DNA from: Candidatus Scatomorpha intestinavium
GTDB lineage: Bacteria; Bacillota; Clostridia; Oscillospirales; Oscillospiraceae
Length of the DNA: 40,413 nt
Assembly (NCBI GenBank): GCA_018712985.1
Contig: DVGA01000053.1
Location: 1 to 40,413 of the forward strand
Direction: 5' to 3'
The position numbers and the translations under genes were made by a program. Below are positions 31,113 to 39,846 of the stretch, piece after piece; position 1 is the first letter of the stretch; every line of letters starts with the position of its first letter. The notes under the pieces were generated by a model. It saw only the letters and a program-made list of their open reading frames with translations. It was not told where the DNA came from and did not search any database.

Positions 31113-31772
31113 TCACTTCTCCGCCATGTATCCCACGCCGCGGACGGTTTTTATCATGGAGCCGGAATCGCCAAGCTTCAGCCGCAGCGCCCTTATGTGC
31201 ACGTCCACGGTGCGCGTCTCCTCGCCGCCGGAATAGCCCCATACGGCGCCTAACAGCTCCTCCCGGCGGACCACCGTGCCCGCCCGGCGCATCAGGTATT
31301 CGAGCAGGTCGAACTCCTTGGCCGTCAGGGCCACGTCCTGCCCCGCGGCCTCCACTCGGCGCGACGCCGGATACAGCGTCACACCGGAGGCGGTCAGCTC
31401 GCCGCGCTGCTCCCCGCGGCGCAGCAGCGCGCGCACGCGGGCGAGGAACTCCATGATCCCGAAGGGCTTTGCGATGTAATCGTCCGCGCCGAGGTCGAGC
31501 CCGCGCACCTTGTCCATCTCCTCGCCGAGGGCGGACATTATCATCACCGGGATCTGCGCCGTCTCCGCCCTTGAGCGCAGGCGGCTGAGTATCTCAAGCC
31601 CGTTTTCGCCCGGCAGCATTATGTCCAGTATCACAAGCTGCGAGCGCGAGGGGTCGAGGGCCGAGTAAAACTCCTGCGCCGAATTGCAGCAGGTTATCTC
31701 GAAGCCGGCGGAATCCATGGCGTAGGCCACGAGCTCGCGTATGCTCTTGTCGTCCTCCACGACATATATCAC
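31113..31772 (-). CDS. OmpR/PhoB-type response regulator
   Basis: A 219-residue regulator. The receiver domain has the acidic pair in VVEDD, phospho-acceptor Asp50 (LVILDIMLPG) and Lys102 (DDYIAKPFG). The C-terminal winged helix shows LTAKEFDLLEYLMRRAGTVV, ELLGAVWGY and TVDVHIRALRLKLGD. The GTG at 31772 fits the domain start; GGAGG is 12 bases upstream, a little far. It leads the operon with the short kinase and lysA. PhoB-like but the target genes are unknown. Confidence 0.92.
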   Translation of the reverse strand: MIYVVEDDKSIRELVAYAMDSAGFEITCCNSAQEFYSALDPSRSQLVILDIMLPGENGLEILSRLRSRAETAQIPVMIMSALGEEMDKVRGLDLGADDYIAKPFGIMEFLARVRALLRRGEQRGELTASGVTLYPASRRVEAAGQDVALTAKEFDLLEYLMRRAGTVVRREELLGAVWGYSGGEETRTVDVHIRALRLKLGDSGSMIKTVRGVGYMAEK

Positions 31773-31821
31773 TTTTTTGATGCACCTCCGCGTCCAAAAC
31801 GGCGCGTTTTGCGCCTTTTCA

Positions 31822-31850
31822 AGTATATACTGTACCCGTGGACTTGTCAA
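31822..31850 (-). promoter_or_regulatory. Promoter of the response regulator-kinase-lysA operon
   Basis: Minus strand TTGACA (31850-31845), 17-base spacer, TATACT (31827-31822). A short GGCGC/GCGCC hairpin (31801-31815) lies in the leader. Confidence 0.85.
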
Positions 31851-31873
31851 AACCCCGTTTACGAAAAAATACT

Positions 31874-31901
31874 TTGATTCGCGGCAAAAAAATTGTATAA
31901 T
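31874..31901 (+). promoter_or_regulatory. Promoter of the glycogen operon
   Basis: TTGATT (31874-31879), 16-base spacer, TATAAT (31896-31901), 63 bases before the glgB start. It is divergent from and close to the response regulator promoter. Confidence 0.7.
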
Positions 31902-31964
31902 GGGACGGAGGCAAAGAAAGGCAGCAACGCCATAGTTATAGATTTCTTGAACGGAGGTAATCTG

Positions 31965-33941
31965 ATGGATCAAAGAGAACTCATAGAAAAATATGTTCCC
32001 AACGATGACATCTATCTCTTCAACACCGGCGGCGCACGCATGGCTTATCTAACCTTCGGATGCCGGTACATGCCTGAATGCGGGATGCACCGCTTCGTGG
32101 TCTGGGCCCCGAACGCCCGCGAAGTCTCCGTGGTCGGCGACTTCAACGGCTGGGACGGCTCCGCCTCGCCGATGACCCGGCGGGAGGACGGCGTATGGTG
32201 CGCCTTCGTCCCCAATGTAAAGCAGGGCGACATCTATAAATACCGCGTCGTCAGCCGGGACGGGAACGCCGTCCTGAAGGCCGACCCCTTCGCCTTCCAC
32301 TCCGAAACCGGCCCGGCCACCGGCAGCAGGGTCTGGGACATCGATGGCTGGGAATGGCAGGACGGCAAATACATGGCCGCGCGCGAAAAGCACGACGCCC
32401 TGCGCTCCCCCATGTCCATATATGAGCTCCATCTCGGCTCATGGCGGCTCAGGGAGGGCGAGACCTTTCCAAACTACCGCAACGTGGCGGACGAGCTTGC
32501 TGTTTACTGCCGCGATATGGGCTTTACCCATGTCGAGCTCATGCCCATAACCGAATACCCCTTTGAGGGCTCCTGGGGCTATCAGGTCACCGGCTATTTC
32601 GCCCCCACGAGCCGCTACGGCACGCCGCAGGACTTCATGTATTTCGTGGACAAGCTGCACAGCGAGGGCATCGGCGTGATCATCGACTTTGTCCCCGCGC
32701 ACTTCCCCCGCGACGAACACGGGCTGCGCCTTTTTGACGGCACGCCCTGCTTCGAGTGCAGCGAGCGGCGCATGGCCGAGCACCCGGACTGGGGCACGAT
32801 GATTTTCGACTATGGCAAGCCGCAGGTGCAGAGCTTCCTCGTCTCCTCCGCCATGTTTTTCTTCGACAAATACCATGTCGACGGCATAAGGGTGGACGCC
32901 GTGAGCAGCATGCTCTACCTCGACTACGGCCGCCGCGGCGGCGAGTGGACGCCGAACAAGGACGGCGGGAACATAAACTACGGCGCGGTGGATTTCCTGC
33001 GCGCGCTGAACCACGCCGTGCTCAGCACATATCCCGGCGCCGTGACGATCGCCGAGGAGAGCACCGCATATCCCCTCGTCTCCCGCCCGCCCGAGGCCGG
33101 CGGGCTCGGCTTCACGTTCAAGTGGGACATGGGCTTCATGCACGACACGCTCGATTACATGGCCCTCGACCCCTATTTCAGGAGCTATAACCACAACCGG
33201 CTCACCTTCTCGATGATGTACGCCTTCTCGGAAAACTTCATCCTTGCCTTTTCGCACGACGAGGTGGTCCACGGCAAGGCCTCAATGGTAAACAAAATGT
33301 GGGGCGACTACGACACGAAGTTTGCCTCGCTCCGCGCACTCTACGGCTATCAGTTCGCCCATCCGGGCAAAAAGCTGATGTTCATGGGCGGTGAATTCGC
33401 GCAGTTCATCGAGTGGAACTACAAGCAGCAGCTCGACTGGATGCTGCTCGACTTCCCCAAGCACCGCGGCATGTTAGACTACGTCCGCGACCTGAACCTC
33501 ATATATGGCTCCACTCCCGCGCTCTACAGGATCGACGACTCGTGGGACGGCTTTGTGTGGCTGAACGTGGACGATTATGAGCGCAGCAGCGTGGCCTTCA
33601 TGCGCAAGGCCTCGCGCTCCCGCTCCTACATCGTCTGCGCGCTGAACTTCACCCCCGTGCAGTACGATGGCTTCACGATCGGCCTGCCCCGCCGCGGCAC
33701 GCTCACCGAGCTCATAAATTCCGACGACGTGAAATACGGCGGCTGCGGCGTGCACAACGCCGCCGAGGTCCACTCCGTGGACGAGCCCTTCGCCGGGCAG
33801 AAATACAGCGCGGCGATAACCCTTCCGGCGATGTCCGCCGTCTGGTTCAAATTTACCCCCGAGCAGCGGAAAAAGGCCGAGCCGAAATCCAAGGCGGCTC
33901 CCAAAGCCAAATCCGCCCCCAAAAGACGTAAAAACAGCTGA
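31965..33941 (+). CDS. glgB: 1,4-alpha-glucan branching enzyme
   Basis: A 658-residue GH13 enzyme that makes the alpha-1,6 branches of glycogen. The N-terminal CBM48 domain has FVVWAPNAREVSVVGDFNGW (44-63). The catalytic barrel has the nucleophile Asp311 (DGIRVDAVSSMLYLDY), acid/base Glu364 (TIAEEST) and Asp432 (FSHDEVVHG). The C-terminal tail KKAEPKSKAAPKAKSAPKRR is basic and Ala/Pro-rich, an addition beyond the usual end. GGAGGTAA precedes the ATG at 31965; the frame upstream of it lacks a ribosome site. glgC/glgD, the ADP-glucose makers, are not in this window. Confidence 0.95.
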   Translation: MDQRELIEKYVPNDDIYLFNTGGARMAYLTFGCRYMPECGMHRFVVWAPNAREVSVVGDFNGWDGSASPMTRREDGVWCAFVPNVKQGDIYKYRVVSRDGNAVLKADPFAFHSETGPATGSRVWDIDGWEWQDGKYMAAREKHDALRSPMSIYELHLGSWRLREGETFPNYRNVADELAVYCRDMGFTHVELMPITEYPFEGSWGYQVTGYFAPTSRYGTPQDFMYFVDKLHSEGIGVIIDFVPAHFPRDEHGLRLFDGTPCFECSERRMAEHPDWGTMIFDYGKPQVQSFLVSSAMFFFDKYHVDGIRVDAVSSMLYLDYGRRGGEWTPNKDGGNINYGAVDFLRALNHAVLSTYPGAVTIAEESTAYPLVSRPPEAGGLGFTFKWDMGFMHDTLDYMALDPYFRSYNHNRLTFSMMYAFSENFILAFSHDEVVHGKASMVNKMWGDYDTKFASLRALYGYQFAHPGKKLMFMGGEFAQFIEWNYKQQLDWMLLDFPKHRGMLDYVRDLNLIYGSTPALYRIDDSWDGFVWLNVDDYERSSVAFMRKASRSRSYIVCALNFTPVQYDGFTIGLPRRGTLTELINSDDVKYGGCGVHNAAEVHSVDEPFAGQKYSAAITLPAMSAVWFKFTPEQRKKAEPKSKAAPKAKSAPKRRKNS

Positions 33942-33991
33942 AAAATACCCGGGCCCACGCGCAACAACACTGTGAAAGGATTGATTTCAAA

Positions 33992-35470
33992 ATGAAACGT
34001 GAATTTCAGCAGCTCCTGCTCGACAAGGGCTGGGACAGGCTCCCCCGCGTCCTCATCGCCAGCGCCGAGTGCGCGCCCATATCCAAGACCGGCGGCCTTG
34101 CCGACGTTGTCGGCACCCTGCCCAAGAGCCTCGCCGCCCAGGGGCTGGACGCCCGAGTCATCACGCCCTACCACCGCTGCGTGAAGGACAAATACCGCGA
34201 CCAGGTTGAGCACATGTTCAGCTTTTCCGTGGACCTCGGCTGGCGCAGCCAGTACGTCGGCATCGAGCGCCTTGTGCTGGACGGCGTCACGATATACCTG
34301 GTGGACAACGAGTACTATTTCGGCGACAAGATCTACCGCGGCGGCATCCCGGAGGGCGAACAGTACGCCTTTTTCACCCGCGCGGTGCTGGACGCCATCC
34401 CCAACCTCGGCTTCTTCCCGGACGTGCTGCACTGCAACGACTGGCACACGGCCATGCTGCCCATGCTGCTCCGCACACAGTACGGCTTTTTTGAGCACGG
34501 CAGGATAAAGACCCTGCTCACCATCCACAACATAGCCTATCAGGGCAAGTTCGGCTTCGACTTCTTCCGCGACCTGCTGCGGGTGGAGGACCGCTATTTC
34601 ACGCCCGAGTTCATGGAGATAAACGGCTGCGCCGCCTTTTTGAAGGCCGGCTGCGTCTTTGCGGACAGGCTGAACACCGTCAGCCCGAGCTATGCCGGCG
34701 AGATCTGCACCCCCTTCTACGGCGAGGGCCTCGAGGGCATCCTCTCGGCAAGGCGGCACCAGCTCAGCGGCATACTCAACGGCATAGATAAAAAAGTTTT
34801 CAACCCGCACTCCGACCCCTATATCTACAAGCGCTACGACAAGGGCCACCTGCGCGGAAAGGCCGCCTGCAAGGAATCGCTGATGTTCGACATGGGCCTC
34901 CACGCGGACATCAACACCCCGCTCGTCGCAATGGTCACAAGGATGACCAAGCAGAAGGGCTTCGACCTCGTCGAGCGTGTGCTGGACGAGATGATGGGCT
35001 TCGACATCTGCTTCCTCCTGCTCGGCAGCGGCGACAAGGAGTACGAGGCCTTCATGCGCGGCGCGGAGGAGCGCCACCGCGGGCGCATCTGCTCCTACAT
35101 CGGATATAACGAGGAGCTCAGCCACCGCATATACGCCGGCGCGGACATGCTGCTCATGCCCTCGCTCTTCGAGCCCTGCGGCCTATCGCAGATGATAGCC
35201 ATGCGCTACGGCACTCTGCCCATCGTCCGCGAGACCGGCGGTCTGAAGGACAGCGTGGTGCCCTACAACCAGTACACCGGCGAGGGGACCGGCTTCTCCT
35301 TCGCCAACTACAACGCCCACGAGATGAAGCGCGCCGTAGAGTGCGCCGTCGGGCTCTACCGCGACTATCACGACATCTGGGAGAACCTCATGCGCAACGC
35401 GATGAGTGTGGACTTCGGCTTCGACCGCTCCGCCGAGGACTATGCGCGTCTGTATATAGACCTGCTGTGA
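33992..35470 (+). CDS. glgA: Glycogen synthase (ADP-glucose type)
   Basis: A 492-residue GT5 glycosyltransferase that adds glucose from ADP-glucose to the glycogen chain. The acceptor/ADP motif K32-TGGL lies in ECAPISKTGGLADVVGTLPK. DVLHCNDWHTAMLP and TIHNIAYQG are the N-domain landmarks, and LFEPCGLSQMIAMRYGTLPI with ETGGLKD the nucleotide site of the C-domain. GAAAGGATTGATTTC precedes the ATG. It lies 50 bases after glgB and six bases before the phosphorylase-like fragment. Confidence 0.95.
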   Translation: MKREFQQLLLDKGWDRLPRVLIASAECAPISKTGGLADVVGTLPKSLAAQGLDARVITPYHRCVKDKYRDQVEHMFSFSVDLGWRSQYVGIERLVLDGVTIYLVDNEYYFGDKIYRGGIPEGEQYAFFTRAVLDAIPNLGFFPDVLHCNDWHTAMLPMLLRTQYGFFEHGRIKTLLTIHNIAYQGKFGFDFFRDLLRVEDRYFTPEFMEINGCAAFLKAGCVFADRLNTVSPSYAGEICTPFYGEGLEGILSARRHQLSGILNGIDKKVFNPHSDPYIYKRYDKGHLRGKAACKESLMFDMGLHADINTPLVAMVTRMTKQKGFDLVERVLDEMMGFDICFLLLGSGDKEYEAFMRGAEERHRGRICSYIGYNEELSHRIYAGADMLLMPSLFEPCGLSQMIAMRYGTLPIVRETGGLKDSVVPYNQYTGEGTGFSFANYNAHEMKRAVECAVGLYRDYHDIWENLMRNAMSVDFGFDRSAEDYARLYIDLL

Positions 35471-35475
35471 GCGCC

Positions 35476-36234
35476 ATGGGTAACGGTATGACAGGGAGCG
35501 AAGCTGTAACAGTATATTTCGGCGGCGACGCGCACGAGGCCTGGACCAACGACGGCCTCGTGGTGAGCTACACCGGTCGCCTGCCCGTCCTCGCTGTGAA
35601 CGAGGGCGGGCGCGAGCGGGCATATGCGCCCAGGCCCGTCAGGGCCGGGGACGTAAAGGCCGACTACAACGAGTCCGCGCGCAGCGCCGAGCTGGCGGCG
35701 CGGCTGAATTCCGGCGCCGTGCCGGCCCTCACGAGGGCGTATTTCATCGCCGCGGCCCGCGCCGCGCGCGCCGCGGCCTCGGTTGGGCGCATATCCGACC
35801 TCCCGTCAAAGCTGCACTGCGAGCTCTCCGGCGGGCTGGACGCTATAATCCTGCCCGAGCTGCTCCGGCTGCTCCTTGACGAGCGCCGCGCCGGCTGGGA
35901 CGAGGCGATGGGCGTCGTCTCCGAGTGCTTCGATCTGCGCATGGCCGGCTCCGCCACGCCGGGGGCGGTACCCCTCGGCGCAATAGCCGCGCTGCAGCAG
36001 CGCACCGCCTCGCTCATAAGGGCCGTGAACGAAAAGCTCTGCTCCCGCCTCTGGGACACATGGCCCGGCGACTGGCGCCGCATCGGCGAGAGCGCCGTGA
36101 TACGCGACGGCGAGGTCTGCACCGAAACGCTCTGCGCCGAGATGTGCTCACGCATATTCTGCACGAAGGAGAGGCGGGCGAGCTCCCTGCGCTCGATGTA
36201 CATACTCAGCCCCGCCAGGTTCACTGACATATGA
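35476..36234 (+). CDS. Phosphorylase-like fragment (GT35 N-domain relative) of unknown role
   Basis: A 252-residue protein that I match by eye to one part of glycogen phosphorylase. LPELLRLLLDERRAGWDEAM (126-145) parallels the ELLR-LIDE-WDDAW block, and VNEKLCSRLWDTWPGD (184-199) parallels INTRF-WPGD, with the same order and spacing. LTRAYFIAAARAA parallels the LKQEYFFVAA helix before it. The substrate-site phrase QLNDTHP is replaced by ELSGGLD, and the whole PLP-binding domain is absent, so phosphorolysis is not possible. Its end overlaps the GH13 start (ATGA), so it is translated as part of the operon. ATG 35476 or 35488 may be the start; neither has a strong ribosome site. Confidence 0.7.
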   Translation: MGNGMTGSEAVTVYFGGDAHEAWTNDGLVVSYTGRLPVLAVNEGGRERAYAPRPVRAGDVKADYNESARSAELAARLNSGAVPALTRAYFIAAARAARAAASVGRISDLPSKLHCELSGGLDAIILPELLRLLLDERRAGWDEAMGVVSECFDLRMAGSATPGAVPLGAIAALQQRTASLIRAVNEKLCSRLWDTWPGDWRRIGESAVIRDGEVCTETLCAEMCSRIFCTKERRASSLRSMYILSPARFTDI

Positions 36235-38228
36235 TTATTTCCTCTCTTCAGCCACACATAACCCACGACGCCGCCAGCGAGAGCGACCGCAAACCCATCG
36301 GCGCAATACGCGCCGGGCAGAGCGTCCGCCTCGGCTTTTACGACGGGGCCGCCGCAGTGCTCGACGCGGAGCTCGTATTGAGCGGGGACGGCTTTGAGCG
36401 CCGCTACAAGATGGCCCTCACCTCCGGCCGCTGGTACTGCGACCTTGTCCCCTCGGAGGAGCCCGCCGCGCTCTGGTACTGCTTCTGTCTCCGGCTCGAG
36501 GAGGGCGAGTTCTGGCTCTGCGCCGCCCAGGGCGGCCGCTTCGGCCAGCTTCAGAGCTCCCGCGGCTCCTCCTTCCGGCTTACGGTGTACGCCTCGGACT
36601 TTGAAACCCCCGCCTGGTTCCGCCGCGCGGTCATGTACCAGATCTTCCCCGACCGCTTCGCGCGCGACAGCTCCGGCACAGCCATGCGCGGCATAGAGTA
36701 CCACCGCTCCAGGGGCCGCCAGGTGAAGTACCACGAGGGCTGGAACGAGCCCGTAGACTGGCAGCCCAACAGCGCGGACGGCTTTTACTTCCCCCTCGAC
36801 TTCTACGGCGGGACGCTCCGCGGCATCGAGAGCCGCCTGCCCTATCTGCTCGCCCTCGGCGTGCGCGTGCTGTATCTCAACCCCATATTCGAGGCCTGCA
36901 GCAACCACCGCTACGGCACAGGCGACTACCTGAAGGTTGACCCCGTGCTCGGCACCAACGAGGACTTCGAGCACCTGTGCAAAAGCGCCGCAAAGCTCGG
37001 CATCCGAGTGATGCTGGACGGCGTTTTCTCCCACACCGGGGCCGACAGCGTGTATTTCAACCGCTTCTCGCGCTATGATTCCGACGGCGCGTACAATGCG
37101 GGCGAGAAGTCGCCCTATTACTCCTGGTACGACTTCCACAAGTGGCCGGACGAATACCGCTGCTGGTGGAATTTCCCCGACCTGCCCGAGGTGAATGAAA
37201 ACGACGCCGTCTGGCGCGATTTCGTGATATCCGGCGAAAACAGCGTGGTGAAGACCTGGCTGCGCCGCGGCGCGGCCGGCTGGAGGCTGGACGTGGCAGA
37301 CGAGCTGCCGGACGAGGCGCTCGCGCTTATCCGCCGCGCGGCGAAGGAGGCCGACCCGGACGCCGTCATCCTCGGCGAGGTGTGGGAGGACGCCGTGACC
37401 AAGACGAGCTACGGCGCACGGCGGAAATACGCCCTCGGCGACTCGCTCGACTCCGTAATGAACTATCCCTTCCGCACGGCGCTGCTGAACTTCCTCACCT
37501 TCCGCTCAGACTCCCGCGCAATAGCGGATTTCCTGCTCGACCAGCGGCTGAACTATCCCCCCGCCCTTTATTTTTCCGTAATGAATCTCATATCCTCGCA
37601 CGACGTGGACCGGGCGCGCACCGCCCTCGCCACAAGGCTGGACGCGAGGAGCATGACGCGCGAGCAGCAGGCGGGCTTCATCGTCACGGACGCGCAGGAC
37701 GAGCGCGGAGCCGCCATGCAGCGCCTTGCCGCCGCCGTGCAGTTCACCATCCCCGGCGTCCCGAGCATCTACTACGGCGACGAAACCGGCATGAACGGCA
37801 TGCTCGACCCCTTTGACCGCGCGCCATTCACCGTGGGCAGGCGCTCGCTTGTGGACTGGTACAGCACCCTCTCGGAGCTGCGGAACGAAAACGACGCCCT
37901 CTCCGTCGGCGCGGTAGGCTTTTCCGCGCCGGACCCGGACGTGCTCACCATACTGCGCTGCGTCTCCGGCGGTCGCGACGAGTTCGGGCTTGAGGCGGAG
38001 GACGGCGTTTTCCTCGCCGTCATAAACCGCTCGGCATACGAAAAGAGCATCGTAGCCGATATCTGGGCAGGCCACGCAGGCCTCACCGCTGATGAGGCCT
38101 CCGCGCTCCGCTCCGCCGGGCTCAGCCGCGCCGTCTGCCTGCTGAGCGGCGACAGCGCCGCGGTGTCCGAGGGGCTCATCAGGCTCACGCTCCCGCCCGA
38201 GTCGGCGAGGATATACAAGCTCACATAA
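36231..38228 (+). CDS. GH13 alpha-glucosidase / neopullulanase-like enzyme
   Basis: A 665-residue glycoside hydrolase. Residues ~1-125 look like a CBM34-type beta-sandwich, as in neopullulanases and cyclomaltodextrinases. The barrel has AVMYQIFPDRFARD, VLYLNPIFEACSNHRYGTGD, DGVFSHTG, nucleophile Asp354 (GWRLDVADELPDE), acid/base Glu383 (ILGEVWED) and Asp458 (SSHDVDRAR). It has no signal peptide, so it acts inside the cell, probably trimming maltodextrins or glycogen. It is the last enzyme of the glycogen operon, coupled to the phosphorylase-like fragment. Confidence 0.9.
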   Translation: MIISSLQPHITHDAASESDRKPIGAIRAGQSVRLGFYDGAAAVLDAELVLSGDGFERRYKMALTSGRWYCDLVPSEEPAALWYCFCLRLEEGEFWLCAAQGGRFGQLQSSRGSSFRLTVYASDFETPAWFRRAVMYQIFPDRFARDSSGTAMRGIEYHRSRGRQVKYHEGWNEPVDWQPNSADGFYFPLDFYGGTLRGIESRLPYLLALGVRVLYLNPIFEACSNHRYGTGDYLKVDPVLGTNEDFEHLCKSAAKLGIRVMLDGVFSHTGADSVYFNRFSRYDSDGAYNAGEKSPYYSWYDFHKWPDEYRCWWNFPDLPEVNENDAVWRDFVISGENSVVKTWLRRGAAGWRLDVADELPDEALALIRRAAKEADPDAVILGEVWEDAVTKTSYGARRKYALGDSLDSVMNYPFRTALLNFLTFRSDSRAIADFLLDQRLNYPPALYFSVMNLISSHDVDRARTALATRLDARSMTREQQAGFIVTDAQDERGAAMQRLAAAVQFTIPGVPSIYYGDETGMNGMLDPFDRAPFTVGRRSLVDWYSTLSELRNENDALSVGAVGFSAPDPDVLTILRCVSGGRDEFGLEAEDGVFLAVINRSAYEKSIVADIWAGHAGLTADEASALRSAGLSRAVCLLSGDSAAVSEGLIRLTLPPESARIYKLT

Positions 38229-38260
38229 AAAAACGTCCGCGCCCGGCCCCGGGCGCGGAC
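38226..38260. other. Hairpin that is a strong terminator only on the minus strand
   Basis: An 11-bp GC stem (38235-38245 with 38250-38260) preceded by a run of A. On the minus strand this reads as stem plus seven T; on the + strand there is no T tract. No minus-strand gene ends here, so it may block antisense transcription into the glycogen operon, or act as a 3'-end stabiliser for the + strand. Confidence 0.55.
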
Positions 38261-38279
38261 AGCTTTGGAGAGACAAATA

Positions 38280-39500
38280 ATGAAACAGGACAGACCCTTC
38301 CCCGCCGTAACCGTCACAAAAAAGGCCGAGGCCTCGCTCCGCAGCGGCCACCCCTGGGTATACGCCGCCGAGATAACCGCGTGCGAGGGCGATTGCCCCT
38401 CCGGCGGGATAGTCGACGTATTCTCGCAAAAGGGCGCGTGGCTCGGCGCGGGCTTTTTCAGCGCGGAGAGCAAAATCGGCGTCCGCATCCTCTCCGACAA
38501 CGCCAACGAGCGCTTCGGCCCCGCCTTTTTCGAGCGCCGGGTAAAATACGCCCTCGATTACCGCCGCGCGGTCATGGGCGGGGACTTCGCCTGCTGCCGG
38601 CTCATATTCGGGGAGGCGGACGGCCTGCCCGGGCTGACCGTCGACCGCTTTTCAAACCTCCTCTCCGCTCAGGTGCTCTCGCGCGGGACGGACGGGGTGA
38701 AGGACGTGATATACTCCGCGCTCCTCGCGCAGCTCGAAGCCATGGGCGAGCGCATAGACGGCATATACGAGCGCAACGAAAGCCCGATACGCGCGCTGGA
38801 GGGCCTTGAGCAGTACAAGGGCTGGTATCCCGGCGCGCCTCATCCGGAGAGCGCCGTGACGGAAATATGCGAAAACGGCGTGCGCTATGCGGTGGACGTG
38901 GAAAACGGGCAGAAGACCGGCTTTTTCCTCGACCAGAAGTACAACCGCCTCGCCGTGGCGCGCCTCGCCCCGGGCAGGCGCGTGCTTGACTGCTTCACGC
39001 ACACCGGCTCTTTCGCGCTCAACTGCGCCCTTGCCGGGGCGGAGCACGTCACAGCGGTGGACGTGTCCGAGTCCGCCGTGGCCCTCGCCCGCCAGAACGC
39101 CGCGCTGAATGGCCTTGAGGGCAGGATGGACTTCGTCGCCGCGGACGTTTTCGACCTTCTGCCGCGCCTTGCGGCAGAGCACGCCGACTACGGCCTCGTC
39201 ATCCTCGACCCCCCGGCGTTCACGAAGAGCCGCCGCACCGTGGCCGGCGCGGAGCGGGGCTACCACGAGATAAACTACCGCGCCATGCGCCTTCTGCCGC
39301 GCGGCGGCTATCTCGCCACCTGCTCGTGCAGCCACTTCATGCCGCCCGCGCTCTTTGAAAAAATGCTGCGCTCCGCCGCCCGGGACGCGAACGTCTCGCT
39401 CAAGCAGGTCGAGGCCCGGCAGCAGGCCCCGGACCACCCCATACTCTGGAACGTGCCGGAGACCGAGTACCTCAAGTTCTACATCTTCCAGGTGGTGTAG
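38280..39500 (+). CDS. Class I SAM-dependent rRNA (cytosine-C5) methyltransferase, RlmI-like
   Basis: A 406-residue protein with an N-terminal PUA domain (about 10-75, RSGHPWVYAAEI), a linker domain (RLIFGEADGLPGLTVDRF), and a Rossmann methyltransferase. The family signature FFLDQKYNR (215-223) precedes motif I DCFTHTGSFALNCALAGA; catalytic ILDPPAFTKS (308-317) and CSCSHF follow. Relatives methylate a cytosine of 23S rRNA. GGAGAG precedes the ATG. It lies 51 bases after the GH13 gene and is probably co-transcribed, although its role is unrelated. Confidence 0.92.
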   Translation: MKQDRPFPAVTVTKKAEASLRSGHPWVYAAEITACEGDCPSGGIVDVFSQKGAWLGAGFFSAESKIGVRILSDNANERFGPAFFERRVKYALDYRRAVMGGDFACCRLIFGEADGLPGLTVDRFSNLLSAQVLSRGTDGVKDVIYSALLAQLEAMGERIDGIYERNESPIRALEGLEQYKGWYPGAPHPESAVTEICENGVRYAVDVENGQKTGFFLDQKYNRLAVARLAPGRRVLDCFTHTGSFALNCALAGAEHVTAVDVSESAVALARQNAALNGLEGRMDFVAADVFDLLPRLAAEHADYGLVILDPPAFTKSRRTVAGAERGYHEINYRAMRLLPRGGYLATCSCSHFMPPALFEKMLRSAARDANVSLKQVEARQQAPDHPILWNVPETEYLKFYIFQVV

Positions 39501-39502
39501 GC

Positions 39503-39531
39503 TTGACTTTCACCGCGCCGTGCACTAAAAT
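39503..39531 (+). promoter_or_regulatory. Promoter of csoR
   Basis: TTGACT (39503-39508), 17-base spacer, TAAAAT (39526-39531), just after the methyltransferase stop. Confidence 0.78.
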
Positions 39532-39541
39532 AATGCAAAGG

Positions 39542-39559
39542 TATACCCCTACAGGTATA
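39542..39559 (+). promoter_or_regulatory. CsoR operator
   Basis: Inverted repeat TATACC (39542-39547) / GGTATA (39554-39559) with C/T/A-rich centre, close to the GTATACCCC-type sites known for CsoR. It lies just after the transcription start and touches the ribosome site, fitting autorepression. Confidence 0.75.
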
Positions 39560-39570
39560 GGAGGCAGGAT

Positions 39571-39846
39571 ATGAGACAGTGCATGGACGCCGAAAACCTC
39601 CACCGCAGGCTGAAGAAGATAATCGGCCAGGTGCAGGCGATCGACAGGATGATAGACGAGGATGTGCCCTGCGAGGACGTGCTCGCGCAGATAAACGCCG
39701 CGAAATCCGCGCTGCACCGCGCGGGGCAGGTGGTGTTGGAGGGACACATACAGCACTGCGTGCGCGACGGCATAGAGCACGGCGACGCCGACCAGACCAT
39801 TGCCAATTTCACCAAGGCCGTGGAGCGCTTCGCCAACATGACCTGA
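39571..39846 (+). CDS. csoR: Copper-sensing repressor CsoR
   Basis: A 91-residue all-helical repressor of the CsoR/RcnR family. Cys34, His59 and Cys63 (PCEDVL and EGHIQHC) are at the spacing of the Cu(I) site C-x24-H-x3-C. LHRRLKKIIGQVQAIDRMI forms the basic first helix. In relatives copper binding releases DNA and turns on copA/copZ. GGAGG is 6 bases before the ATG. No copper ATPase or chaperone gene is in the window, on either side, so its targets lie beyond the right edge or elsewhere. A hairpin repeat begins right after the stop. Confidence 0.93.
   Translation: MRQCMDAENLHRRLKKIIGQVQAIDRMIDEDVPCEDVLAQINAAKSALHRAGQVVLEGHIQHCVRDGIEHGDADQTIANFTKAVERFANMT

Noticed and set aside
31801-31815. 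Attenuator in the response regulator leader
   Set aside because: The GGCGC/GCGCC stem is only 5 bp with few T after it on the minus strand; too weak to claim.
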